NCBI RefSeq assembly: GCF_023091745.1
Contig: NC_068934.1
Span: 16,446,434 to 16,510,433, forward strand
Origin: Budorcas taxicolor
Lineage: Eukaryota > Chordata > Mammalia > Artiodactyla > Bovidae
Direction: 5' to 3'
Length of the DNA stretch: 64,000 nucleotides
Each line of letters opens with the position of its first letter. Within the stretch, counting starts at the first letter, position 1. The position numbers and the translations under genes were made by a program. The notes beneath the pieces were generated by a model. It did no database searches. It saw nothing but the letters and a program-made list of their open reading frames with translations, and was not told the origin of the DNA. Positions 1-9,992 of the stretch are shown here, piece after piece.

Positions 1-228
1 TGGAGTGGGTAGCCTCTCCCTTCTCTAGGGAGTCTTCCCATCCCAGGGATTGAACCCAGGTCTCCTGCATTGTAAGCAGATTCTTTACCAACTGAGCCAT
101 AAGGGAGATCCAAGAATACTGGAGTGGGTAACCTATCCTGTCTCCAGCAGATTTCCCAACCCAGGAATTGAACCAGGGTCTCCTGCATTGCAGGCGGATT
201 CTTTACTAACTGAGCTATGAGGAAACCC
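1..228 (-). mobile_element. Bov-tA SINE with duplicated head, cut by window edge
   Basis: Two tandem copies of the tRNA-Glu-like SINE head lie in reverse orientation, about 1-107 and 108-228. Each ends with the complement of the 'gctcagttggtaaagaatc' head, and each carries a B-box-like motif near 'gggattgaaccc'. The join through 'ccaagaatactggagtggg' has the same layout as the double-headed copy at 14.3 kb, so this is probably one element of a double-headed subfamily. Its 3' part lies outside the window. Confidence 0.85.
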
Positions 229-649
229 CCCAAAAAAGCCCATTATATTGTCCTTAAAGCCATTAGAGCCTATTATCTTGTCCTTAAACCTCTTCCTATT
301 CTAGGACTGCACTTTGATTTGTTCAAGGATTTTACGGTAAGCTTTTACCTTTGACTTTGGACTTTGAACAATATCACCTCCTGAAAAAAATGTAGGAATG
401 ATAGAAATATTTCAGGAAGATTTTTATTGCAAGTTGAAAACATTCAACCTAAACTAGAGGACTTAGATTAGGAAATTTCTTGGTTCCTATCCCCAAATGG
501 AAGAAGAGCAGGGATGTAGGGAGGCCACCATTAAAACAAGAACCAGGATTTGGAGCTCCACCAGGCTTTGCTCTGTATCCCCCATCCCCCCTTTCTTTTG
601 CACCTTGCCTTCATCTCTCAGCAAACTGAGAGACAGACAGGACCCGGGG
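229..649. other. No recognised feature
   Basis: AT-rich single-copy-looking sequence between two SINEs. I see no repeat I can name and no coding signal. Confidence 0.5.
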
Positions 650-862
650 CTTGTGTGTGTGTTAGTTGTTCAGTCATGTCCGACTCTTTACAACCCCATG
701 ACAGTAGCCTGCCAGGTTCCTCTATCCATGGGATTCTCCAGTCAAGAATACTGGAGTGGGTTACCATTTCCTTCTCCAGGGGATCTTCTTGACCCAGGGA
801 TCAATCCACTATCTCTTGCATTACAAGAAGATTCTTTACCATCTGAGCCACCAGGGAAGTCC
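650..862 (-). mobile_element. Bov-tA SINE
   Basis: Full-length reverse-oriented Bov-tA. From the left it has a short (GT)n, the complement of 'gtcggacatgactgaacaac', the 'ccatgggattctccag' core and the tRNA-like head ending 'gagccaccagggaagtcc'. Frames reading through it on either strand are accidental. Confidence 0.9.
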
Positions 863-2152
863 GACATCTTGCCAAGTTAGACCACTGTGAAGAAAGGGAC
901 ACTTTCCTGATTCCCATGTTGAAAATTCCTAAGGAAGGTTTGTGATTGGTTCTGAGATTCATTATTCCCACTAGGACCATGTGGTTATAGCAGGCTCAAG
1001 AAACCTTCCCCCAAGAATTAGGAAGCTATTATCAAAAAAGAGGCGTGTAACTGAGGCATATATAAACATAGATATTAATGTAGATCGTTTCTATGTAAAT
1101 AGTACTCAGCTGTGTCTCAGATAAGACTTCTGCTTGCATAAGACCCCAAAGAAGTAAAGCCAAAATGCAGACTTAATGACTACAAGCTTCCAACCCAGTC
1201 AATATGAGTATCAATAAAGATGTTAGACTGTAATATAAGGCTTTTTTTTTCTTTTTTCCAAAAGAGCTAGTGACTGGTGAGCACTCTTTTGAATAGACGT
1301 GGAAACGCAAGCAGTAGAAATTTCATTATCCAGATTATATCACAGAGACTTAGCTAGTGGAAGAGCAGTTTTAATAAATAATAGTGATTTGATCTTTTTT
1401 CAAATATTGCAGATTGCAGTATCTTCAGAGGTAACTTCCCCTCTGATTGCAAAGACAGCACTGAACATAACAAAAGAGAGAAATGAGGGGGTAAAGGGCG
1501 AACTGCTTTCCAGCAATGCCTGGTCCTCACAGGACTTGGCAGCCTGGCTGGGGCTGGAGACAGAATCCCTGCACCAAGGCATCTGCTTTCCTTGGAGGGT
1601 CAGGCAAGCTTTCTTTTCCCAAATGTTGGACAAATCCCAAAGCATTTGCTTCTAAGGTAGCTTTGGTCATCTCTGAAGAAGAAGATGGTTTGTGTCCAGA
1701 AATGAATCAACCTTAGAAGTGCCTTAGGTGCCCCCAGACTAAAAAGCAGCAGACATGCTGATGCTATTTTGGAACAGAAGTGACATGAGGCCACCTCACA
1801 TTATGAGCCCGGAAACCATGTCACTTTCCCAGGGAATCTTTTCTCTTGTGATTCTGGAGTATGTCATTATACACCTTAAACTATAAGTGTTTACATTTCT
1901 TTTTCTTCCCATTAGTCTGACTATGTGTCTCCATGTTAGGGACCTTCCTTTCTTTATGTTAACGTCACAGTCTAGCATCAAAGTCTGTACATAGGAATGA
2001 CTTAATGCATTTGTTTCAGTAAAAAGCTGAAAGAGACAAGAAATTGAGGAGAGACAGAAAAGAAGTTACTTTTTTGTTTTTCTATCTCACTTGAAGGGGG
2101 GGAAATGAGCAAAGAAGGAAGATTCATAGGAAATTATTTTATATCTTATTTT
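863..2152. other. No recognised feature
   Basis: About 1.3 kb of unassigned AT-rich DNA. A 118-codon frame at 1299-1655 has no recognisable domain, and frames in the opposite strand overlap it. I treat it as chance. Confidence 0.4.
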
Positions 2153-2161
2153 AGACATTTA

Positions 2162-2446
2162 GATCGGAGAAGGCAACGACAACCCACTCCAGCACTCTTG
2201 CCTGGAAAATCCCATGGACGGAGGAGCCTGGTGGGCTGCAGTCCTTGGGGTCGCGAAGAGTCGGACACGACTGAGCAACTTCACTTTCACTTTTCACTTT
2301 CATGCATTGGAGAAGGAAATGGCAACCCACTCCAGTGTTCTTGCCTGGAGAATCCCAGGGACGGGGGAGCCTGTTGGGCTGCTGTCTATGGGGTCGCACA
2401 GAGTCAGACAGGACTGAAGCGGCTTAGCAGCAGTAGCAGCAACAGA
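2162..2446 (+). mobile_element. BovA2 dimeric SINE with target-site duplication
   Basis: Two related monomers run in tandem. The first starts 'ggagaaggcaacgac', the second 'ggagaaggaaatggcaaccc', joined by a 'ttcactttcacttttcac' linker. It ends in an imperfect (AGC)n tail. The 9-bp direct repeat AGACATTTA at 2153-2161 and 2444-2452 flanks it, as expected for L1/BovB-type retroposition. Confidence 0.92.
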
Positions 2447-2557
2447 CATTTAAATAGGCAGTTTACCCTCTTTGCCTCATTTTATCATCCCCAAAGTGCC
2501 TCCATTTCCTTAATTATTCCTGTAACATTGATATATAGGATATTAATATATAACCCA

Positions 2558-2650
2558 CTGAACTTTGTAGTATTGTTTCTACTTCGCTGATGAGGAAACT
2601 TAGGCTCAGAGAAATTAAGAGAATAACACAAGGTCACAGAATAAATAATG
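2558..2650 (-). mobile_element. MIR SINE fragment
   Basis: The run 'gatgaggaaacttaggctc' followed by 'aaggtcacagaataaa' matches the MIR core in reverse. Old and diverged. Confidence 0.6.
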
Positions 2651-2837
2651 TTTTGCTTTATTTTTTTCAGTCTCTGGCCCCCTAAGGATTTGAGACAACC
2701 TAATGAGATTAATGAATATGTAACAGAAATATTGACCAATACTAGGAGCAGGGAGATGGCCTGTCAGTTAGAAGTGGGCCTGAATTTCATGGCTGGCTTT
2801 TGCAAACTGTGAAATCCCTTTTGTTTAGACATTTAGA

Positions 2838-2903
2838 TTGGAGAAGGCCACAGCAACCCACTCCAGCACTCTTGCCTGGAAAATCCCGTGGACAGAGGAG
2901 CAT
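2838..2903 (+). mobile_element. BovA2 5' fragment
   Basis: Only the first 65 bp of a BovA2 monomer is present, stopping abruptly after 'gacagaggagc' at 2903. The 15 bp before it (2824-2838) are identical to the 15 bp before the full BovA2 at 2165. Loss of the 3' side is not the usual outcome of retroposition, which truncates the 5' side. Confidence 0.8.
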
Positions 2904-3410
2904 CACACTGAGAACAGTGCAAATAATCGGATCCTACGTTGTGCAGGGCATCACTACAGACTAGACACATATGAAGATGGTGCCGGGGGTGTGAAATTAA
3001 CCATGTGTTTACCCTGAATGAGTGGCACCTACTTGAGTGTTTGAATGATTTTCAGTAAGTTAGATTTGATTTGTATATAGATGGGTCATCATAATGAGGA
3101 GTGTTAAAACATTAGTCTAATGGCAGACACTATACCCTGAGCACCAGCTACAGTTTGCCATTGTAATAAAATAATCAATCATTCCTTAAAGATGCCATGG
3201 TTACAGTGGTCGTTGGATGAATGGCTCAGAGTCTCCTGGCTTCTAACGGTGGCCCCAGCACTGTTGCTCTCTCACCTGAAGATCTTTGCAAAGTCCAAGC
3301 AGCCACCACCAGACTGAGGCCCTTCAAATGATGTTTTTCATGTTTAGGAACACTGTTCTTTGGTAGGAATAAAGAGAAAATTTTACATATGTATCCACAC
3401 ACATACATAT
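2904..3410. other. No recognised feature
   Basis: Unassigned sequence with no coding signal seen. Confidence 0.4.
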
Positions 3411-3630
3411 GGGCTTCCCAGGGGGCTCAGCGATAAAGAATCCGCCTGCCAATGCAAGAGCCACAGGGGACACAGGTTCGATCTTTGGGTTGGGACGATC
3501 CCTTGGAAGAGGAAATGACAACCCACTGCAGTATTTTTGCCTGGAGAATCCCATGGACAGAGGAGCCTGGTGGGCGATAGTCCATGGGGTCAGAGTCAGG
3601 CAGGACTGGCAAGTGTGTAGCACCTAACTA
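3411..3630 (+). mobile_element. Bov-tA SINE
   Basis: The head 'gggcttcccagggggctcag' starts it. The body includes 'aacccactgcagtatttttg' and 'ggacagaggagcctggtggg'. The 3' end runs into a CA-rich tail near 3631. It is diverged at the B box. Confidence 0.9.
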
Positions 3631-3690
3631 TGCACACACACAGACGCACAAGTTCATATACACACATATCCACATTTGCACATAAAATTT
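3631..3690. repeat. CA-rich imperfect microsatellite
   Basis: An interrupted (CA)n tract directly follows the Bov-tA tail, probably grown from it. Confidence 0.7.
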
Positions 3691-4144
3691 TCCTCCTGGC
3701 TCCAGGCTCTTCTTTACCTCCCTGCCCAGAGCCACATCATGGGTCTTGGGACCAAGTACTATCCCACCCAGGAGGCCTAAAACTCGTAGAATGGACTCTT
3801 CTGGAATTTTCCTCTCCTTGTAGCTCTGCCTCCAACACTCCACTATGTATATCCCTGCCCTCGTAGTTATCGACTCCATAGCTAATTCTAAATTTACTCT
3901 CTAGATGAATGCCAGAGGACTGAAAATTGTCTGAAAAGCTGATTTCGGACCACACTATATAACTTCTTAAGTTTTGCTTTTGACATTTCATTGAGATGGA
4001 TAGTGGGCGGTTGCTTCATATATAACCATCTCATCCACTATTTTTAAACACATTTCCACAGACCTTTCATTTCATGGGATGAAGTGATGATTGTGGTGAG
4101 GAGGATAATACTAGTGATCATAACAAGTGAAAATATAAAAGTTA
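3691..4144. other. No recognised feature
   Basis: Unassigned. Short frames overlap on both strands without a domain. Confidence 0.35.
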
Positions 4145-4345
4145 ATGAAGCATTCTGTGTCAGCCACTGCATGGGGTGCTCTTGATATTCTATGTCCCTC
4201 TATCTTCGGTAATTATGATTCTCATTTTGATAATAAAATCTGAGGCTGTCAAAGGTTAAGTTACTTACTCATGCTGACTTGGCCTTAAAGGTGAAGAGGT
4301 GGGATTTAACTTCATGAGATCTGATTCCAAGTGTCAAATTCCTTC
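4145..4345 (-). mobile_element. Degenerate MIR
   Basis: The order of features (cattctgtgtcagccactgc, a 'tctcattttgataataaaat' motif, 'aggttaagttactta') follows reverse MIR. Similarity is weak. Confidence 0.45.
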
Positions 4346-4529
4346 AGCATCCCCACACTTTTCTCTAAGGTTCTACACGTTTAATGGACATTTCCTACTG
4401 AGAGGCTAGAATAAGAGACGGGAGTTTGTATTTTTTCCCATGGCTTACAGGAATCAGGCCACTAGAACAAAATGATGAGCTTGGCTGAGGTCAGGACCAT
4501 GTCTGGGGCACTGAACACTTATGTGATAA

Positions 4530-5045
4530 TAGGAGACATGATGATGAAGAGAAAAGCCGATGTTTCTGACATTATAGACTTGCTCTTTCGTGAGGGAAAC
4601 TCATCAATCAATAAATATGAAGAATTTCATTGCAAAAAGGAATGAATGTGAAAGACTGTGGTAAGTGATCTTGACTAGCTGGAGAAACAGAAAATTAATG
4701 GATTGGGGGGAGATAAGTTTTAAATGTGGGAAAAGACAGGTGAATGGGAACTGGGTGGTTCCAAAGAAGGTGATTACCATTCAACGAGTACGTTAAAGAA
4801 ATTTTCAAGATAAAAAAGCATCTGGGTGAGGACCAGCTGATGTAGGGCCTTAGTATTGTGCTCCTGAATCTAAGAGCATTGAGAAACCATCACAGAATTT
4901 TTAAAAAGGGAGGGATGAGGTCTGACTTATGTCTTTGGTGAGTATTTTATGGAGAACTGATGGGACATAAGAATTGACAAAGTAGAGGGAGGGGACAAGT
5001 TAGGAAGGTGTGATGATCAAGACCTCAGCTAACCTGACGGTGATG
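4530..5045. repeat. Probable ancient mammalian interspersed repeat, family not named
   Basis: Phrases such as 'tgatgtagggccttagtat' and 'gggatgaggtctgac' resemble an old mammalian dispersed repeat I recognise but cannot name. A library search would settle it. Confidence 0.35.
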
Positions 5046-5073
5046 AGAGAATCTATCCTTAGTATTGATAGTA

Positions 5074-5168
5074 TGCTGCTGCTGCTGCTGCTAAGTCACT
5101 TCAGTCGTGTCCGACTCTGTGTGACCCGATAGACAGCAGCCCACCAGGCTCCCCCGTCCATGGGATTT
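5074..5168 (-). mobile_element. BovA2 SINE 3' fragment with (CTG)n tail
   Basis: A (CTG)6 tail at 5075-5092 (reverse of the usual AGC tail) leads into 'aagtcacttcagtcgtgtcc' and stops after 'ccatgggattt'. This is a strongly 5'-truncated copy. The CTG run is a SINE tail, not an independent triplet locus. Confidence 0.88.
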
Positions 5169-5339
5169 GCTCAGTGAATATTAGGCATGCGAATGAATAA
5201 ATTATGGATGCATCCTAAGGTCTCAGTAAGCCTGCCAGCTCTCATTTTGCCACATGTCTTTATAATTAGGGTCAATAATTTGATAATTATAAAGTCAGTT
5301 GTCTTTATTAGCATCATTACTACTATTATAATTGAAAAC

Positions 5340-5515
5340 TTGTTTATTTTATGTAAGGCTCTTGCAATGCATGCTAAGCATGCTACATATATGATTTGAC
5401 TTAATCATTCAATAACTGGGTGTTTTAAAGCATTTTGTTCCCATTTTATAAATGAGGAAATCATAAGTGAGGGCAGGTTAAGAGCAAAATCTTATCCAGT
5501 CAATTATATCAGTCA
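5340..5515 (-). mobile_element. Degenerate MIR
   Basis: 'cccattttataaatgagg' with 'gggcaggttaagagc' fits reverse MIR. The rest is too diverged to align by eye. Confidence 0.45.
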
Positions 5516-5591
5516 GTAAGTGAATGCATACTTAAGTTCAAAGAGGGTTTATGTTTATGGAACTTGTTATAAATGTATAGACAAATAAGTT

Positions 5592-5804
5592 ATGTGTTTT
5601 TCTGGTGGCTCAGATGGTAAAGAATGTGCCTGCAGTGCAGGAGACCCAGGTTCAATCCCTGGGTGGGAAAGATCCCCTGGAGAAGGAAATAACAACCCAC
5701 TCCAGTATTCTTGCCTAGAGAATTCCATGGACAGAAGAGCCTGGTGGGCTACAGTCCATGGGGTCACAAAGAGTCAGACATGACTGAGAGACTTACAGTT
5801 TCAC
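5592..5804 (+). mobile_element. Bov-tA SINE
   Basis: Full length, with head 'tctggtggctcagatggtaa', B box region 'ggttcaatccctgggtggg', and 3' end 'agtcagacatgactgagaga'. Well preserved, so fairly young. Confidence 0.92.
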
Positions 5805-6211
5805 CAAGGACAGTGAGGAAAGCCAAGGGTAGCAGAAAAGAAGATATGATCCTACTTTTGAAAGGTTTAGGGGAAGAATGGATTACTAGGGCCTGCAATG
5901 AGACAGAGGCGTGTTGAGCAGCCCATCTTGAAAAGTACTGTGAGCCTTGATCAAGGCACACAGGGATCCCAGAGGAGCTTTCTGAGAAAATAAGCATTCT
6001 GACTCTCACTTTACTCCCTCCCACTGATCTCCTAAGGGGTTACCATGGGTTGAACCCAATAGAAGCCAGAGTACACAACAGCCCTGTTCATGTGGTCCGC
6101 GCAGGACAATCTCCTAGGACAGAGGGCAGAGTGGAAAGAAATGGAGGGTAGATACTGCGGAACAAACAGAAGATACGTGGCGTACAAGCCAATATTTGTT
6201 AAGAGTCTATT
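5805..6211. other. No recognised feature
   Basis: Unassigned. No exon-like signal was seen. Confidence 0.35.
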
Positions 6212-6568
6212 GGGATGGTTAGTTTTATATGTTAACATGGCTACGCTATGTTGCCCAAATGTTTGGTCAAACCCCAGTATAGATGTTGCTATGAAGGAAT
6301 TTTTAGATGTTGTGAACATTTAAATCAGTAGACGTTGAGTAAAGCAGATTGTTCCCCATAGTGTGGGTGGGCCTTATCCAATTAGTTGAAGACTTCAAGA
6401 GAAAATTGCTAAGGTCTCTGGACAGAGAAGAAATTCTGCTTCCAGATTATTTTCAGATTCAAGACTAATATATCAACTGTTCCCTAGGTCTCTTGCCTGC
6501 CAGCTTGCCCTGTAGATTTTGGACTTTCCAGCCCCGAAAATCACTTGAACCAATTCCTTAATTTCATT

Positions 6569-6604
6569 CCCCCCCACCCCCCTACCCCCCACCCCCACCC
6601 CCCC
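6569..6604 (-). repeat. C-rich tract: strong G-quadruplex motif on minus strand
   Basis: Five cytosine runs of 7, 6, 6, 5 and 7 bases are separated by one or two bases (A, TA, A, A). The complementary strand therefore meets the G-quadruplex rule with very short loops. The plus strand could form an i-motif. No promoter is evident nearby. Confidence 0.9.
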
Positions 6605-6660
6605 GTCTTCCTCTTTCTCTCTCTCTCCCACTCTCTTCCTTCTTTCTGTCTCTCTCCCGG
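6605..6660. repeat. CT-rich simple repeat
   Basis: A nearly pure pyrimidine stretch of CT and CTTT units, directly after the C-rich tract. Confidence 0.85.
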
Positions 6661-6704
6661 CTTGTTCAGGGAGAAGGTTTCTGTCTCTCTGGAGGACCCT
6701 AATA

Positions 6705-6925
6705 CACCACTATATATCAAGTGCTGTGCTAGGCCTTGGTGATATAAACACAAATCTTCACAGCTCTGTCCTTAAGAAACTCACTTTCTGGTGCTATGAT
6801 AAATCACATTACAAGGGTAATACAGGATGTGTTATGAGCTGAAGGAGGGACCTCCTTACTCAGCCAGGGCAGTGGTTGGGAGGAAGGCAAGGGGAGGTCA
6901 GGGAAGGCTTCCTGGTGTTAACTCT
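6705..6925. repeat. Possible ancient interspersed repeat
   Basis: 'aagtgctgtgctaggccttg' and 'tcagggaaggcttcctgg' resemble an old mammalian repeat. Family not named. Weak. Confidence 0.35.
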
Positions 6926-7015
6926 ATTGAAACACAGAGTTATTAATCAATTGGCAGAGCCCAGTACTAACCGTGATGGTCTAATTCTGAAACCAGAGCT
7001 ATTTTCACCACTGTG
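6926..7015 (-). mobile_element. Degenerate MIR end
   Basis: 'attggcagagcccagtacta' and 'aaaccagagctattttcacc' fit the 5' part of MIR in reverse. Confidence 0.4.
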
Positions 7016-7261
7016 ATTTTTGCCCTTCTTCCCCACCCACACCCTTCACCCTTGGCCATTTGAGCTAGCATTCGATGTCCATGAACCACATGTGGTCTCT
7101 GCTCCATTTATGGTAGTAACGACTTTCAAATGGGTACAGACTTCCGCATCTAATGCAAGAGGAAATCATAGCTCTTTATTCTTACTAAGAACAAGATCTT
7201 CTCATACCCTACTAGTATAAACACAAATGTTCACAGGGGCCATGCAATTGGAATAAAAAGC

Positions 7262-7380
7262 TAACAAATTGGCTCAGGGGACCTGGACTGAAATCCTACT
7301 TTTGCCACTTTCCAGCTTTGTAATTACAGGTAAATCAATTAATCTCCCTCATTTTTATCAAGGGAAAAAAATAAGGTAGT
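7262..7380 (+). mobile_element. MIR SINE, diverged
   Basis: 'cctggactgaaatcctactt' then 'gccactttccagctttgtaa' follows the MIR core in forward orientation. Confidence 0.55.
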
Positions 7381-7718
7381 ATTTTGTAAACTTTAAAGGT
7401 TCTTACCTGTGAAATTAAAAATCAGTATCGAATAATTTTTTTTCTCTTTTACTTACTCCTAAAAGGCCCTCACTGTGATATTTCTACTCCCCCCATTTTG
7501 CCTTAAAACTACCTTAAAAACCTAACATATTCATTATTTGATTCCTTGAGGCCTGGGATCTATCTGTGATTAGAAACCTTGAAGTAAAAACTTTGCTGGA
7601 TCTTTCCTGAGATGCTGTTTCCAAGGGTTGATTTGCTTGGTTGGGAAAACGTGTTTTGTTAACCTATAGTTAGTCACATACTTAAGAATAATTTACAGCA
7701 AAGAAAGGGGGGAAAAAT

Positions 7719-7738
7719 TATATATATATATATATATA
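7719..7738. repeat. (TA)n microsatellite
   Basis: About ten uninterrupted TA units. Confidence 0.95.
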
Positions 7739-8416
7739 AAGCATCTCACATCCTGGTGGGATGGTCTGGTCTAAGAAGAAAGGCATAGGCCTGGAGACAG
7801 CATATCAGTTGAATTCCAGTCTGAGTATAGCCTCAGTCTCAGAGCTGCCTGCTCTTGGCTGGGATGTAGCTGCCTTTACAGAGACGAGTCAATGAGGCCA
7901 GACCCTGGCTCCAGCAGACCCAGCGCCTCAGAATTACTCCGCACCAGCTTGCCTCCCAGTTTCACTGCCCCACGCCTTATTTCTGTATTGACGCCTGTCT
8001 TACTTGACCTCGTACTGTTACATAGGCTTTGACTCTCATGCTCAATTTGCTCCAATGCGTCATCATCTTAGTGCATTTTCTTTGTGTTCAGCGGCATATC
8101 TGATTCCCTTCTTGTCCTGTTTCAACGTCTGGGCCCTGGCCTCATGTTACAAGCCTCACACATTAGTTTCAGCCCTGATCAGCCGTCTCACACCATGTGA
8201 TCAGAAGACGATACTGGACATATGACCCAGTATGTCCTTCAGCCTCCCTGCACTGAACTTCCTCCCCCAGATGGAAGTAAGTTCCTCCCATCTCTGAGCC
8301 TGTGAGTCTACTTTGTAACCATCTTCCTGTGCCTCCCTACATGGCTGTGCTCCTAACATACGGGGGCGGGGAGCTGGCCCTGATAGGAAGGTTATGCAGC
8401 CTGTGCCCCCTGCCTC
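7739..8416. other. No recognised feature; moderately GC-rich
   Basis: Contains a GC-box-like 'gggggcggggag' near 8361 but no CpG cluster or TATA arrangement to call a promoter. A 73-codon frame at 8004-8225 has no recognisable domain. Confidence 0.35.
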
Positions 8417-8765
8417 TTGTCATGGAGTGATGCTCCATTTCTGACTCAACAGCAGAAATATCCCATTTGTAACCGTGCCAAACTAATGCATATTAGTCTA
8501 CCTCATTTGAATGAGGCACTGTTTGTTTTCAAACCAGGAAGGCAAAATGCAGGTAATAAAAAAGCCCCAACTACTGCTGTTTTACATTTTTTACTGTATC
8601 CTCTGCCTGCAAAGTCAAAAGTGCATTAAAAAGTAATATTGTGCTGAGCTCAGACATATGCAAACGTCTCTAGATATCTTGTCTCAATAAAGTTTATAGA
8701 ATGCATTCCCAAAGGTCTGACAACAAAACAGAATAAATCGCAAGGCTCATAAAAATATAATGCAT
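8417..8765. other. Repeat-free AT-rich segment, possible conserved noncoding element
   Basis: No repeat is recognised. It holds homeodomain/POU-like words such as 'taatgcatatta' and 'catatgcaaacg'. Function is conjecture without cross-species alignment. Confidence 0.25.
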
Positions 8766-8784
8766 GCTTTTTTTTTTTTTTTTT
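8766..8784. repeat. Poly-T tract
   Basis: A run of about 17 T after 'tgcatgc'. No L1 or SINE body adjoins it, so its origin is unclear. Confidence 0.9.
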
Positions 8785-9329
8785 CACTTACATAAACAGG
8801 AGCAGATGCAATGAGAAAGGGAGTGTCTGGGCTTAAGAGGCGGCCCTTTCTTATAACAACCCCTTTTATCATTAGCTCCCAACACGGCATAAATTGGCTC
8901 TGAAAGACACACAAACATGGAAACATAGGAAAGGGAAGGGAAAGATTGAATATATTGTAAATGGTTTGGATCCTCCCGACATTCTTCGCTACTTTCATTA
9001 AATCACCCGGTCAATTTCTTACTCAACCTTTCAACCAAGTTTTATTGACTATCTGCCCTGCCACACATAACAGTAGGCACTCTGAATATGGGAGAAGACC
9101 ATACAGTCTCTGACCTCAAGGAATTTATTCTTCTAATAAAAAGCACTTACAGAAAGGCTAATCACAATTAAGCGCTACGTTAGGAACAGAATTCTTTACA
9201 TTTTTCAATTCATTGATCAGATATTCATATTTGGATTAAGGCAAAAAAAAATTTCAGTCCAGTTCGTCAAATTAAATTGTATTATTGCATGTCGGACTAG
9301 CAGGTGTCTAACATGTATGAGACATAGTG
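8785..9329. other. No confidently recognised feature
   Basis: 9030-9185 faintly resembles an old dispersed repeat ('gactatctgccctgccacac'). Otherwise unassigned. Confidence 0.3.
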
Positions 9330-9560
9330 GACAACATGTATTGAATATTTGCAATGTGCTGAGCTCTTCTCAAATCTCTTTACAGAATTAACTTCACACA
9401 ACCCCAAAGATTGCATACTCTTATCTTGTCCATATTTAAAGATGAGAAAACTTAGGCTGAAGGAAATTAAATGACTTGTACAAAATTACATGGCTTCTAA
9501 GTGGCAGAGGTAGGATTTGAATCTTGACAGTTCAGCTCCAGAACCTGCACTGTTGGACAA
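9330..9560 (-). mobile_element. MIR SINE
   Basis: One of the clearest MIRs here, in reverse: 'gcaatgtgctgagctcttct', 'aagatgagaaaacttaggct', 'gcttctaagtggcagaggta', 'ggatttgaatcttgacag' in consensus order. Confidence 0.75.
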
Positions 9561-9775
9561 AGCACTCCACTGCTTCTCGTGGACTCATGGATGTGCCATG
9601 CAACATCCTAAGTTTGTGAGTGACTTTTCCCCCTTTTTCTGTTCAGTCTCTTGGCTGATAAGAAACAGAGCCAGGATTTGATGAGGCAATTTTAGTTATG
9701 TGGGACAACTCCTTCCTCTGTACTGATTCACTCTGAAATGGGCGGGGCGGAGGGAAGCCTTATGCATTCACTTTC

Positions 9776-9992
9776 CTACTAAGTTGCTTCAGTCATGTCC
9801 CACTCTTTGTGACCGTATGGACTGTAGCTCACCAGGATCTTCTGTCCATGAGGATTCTCCAGGCAAGAATACTGGAGTGGGTTGCCATGCCCTCCTCCAG
9901 GAGACCTTCTTGACCCAGGGATCAAACCCATGTCTCATGTCTTCCTCACTGGCAGGTAGGTTCTTTAACACTAGCACCACCTGGGAAGCCCC
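9776..9992 (-). mobile_element. Bov-tA SINE
   Basis: Reverse-oriented, from 'actaagttgcttcagtcatg' to the head complement 'agcaccacctgggaagcccc'. The 'caccacctggg' head variant is the same type as the inverted pair at 35.1-35.6 kb. Confidence 0.9.

Larger units (their letters stand above)
6212..6706 (+). repeat. Ancient mammalian interspersed repeat with expanded simple-sequence core
   Basis: The left part ('gggtgggccttatccaatta', 'agtaaagcagattgttcccc') and the far right end ('ctctctggaggaccctaata') match a common old repeat whose consensus I recognise but whose family name I will not assert. Between them, where that family often has a TA/TC-rich patch, lies the C-rich and CT-rich tract at 6569-6660. 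Confidence 0.55.

Noticed and set aside
5075..5092. (CTG)n as a triplet-repeat expansion locus
   Set aside because: It is the reversed tail of a BovA2 SINE; the same tail occurs at 20522 and, forward, at 58108-58126.
8361..8373. GC box as a promoter
   Set aside because: Single Sp1-like word, no CpG island and no transcript evidence.
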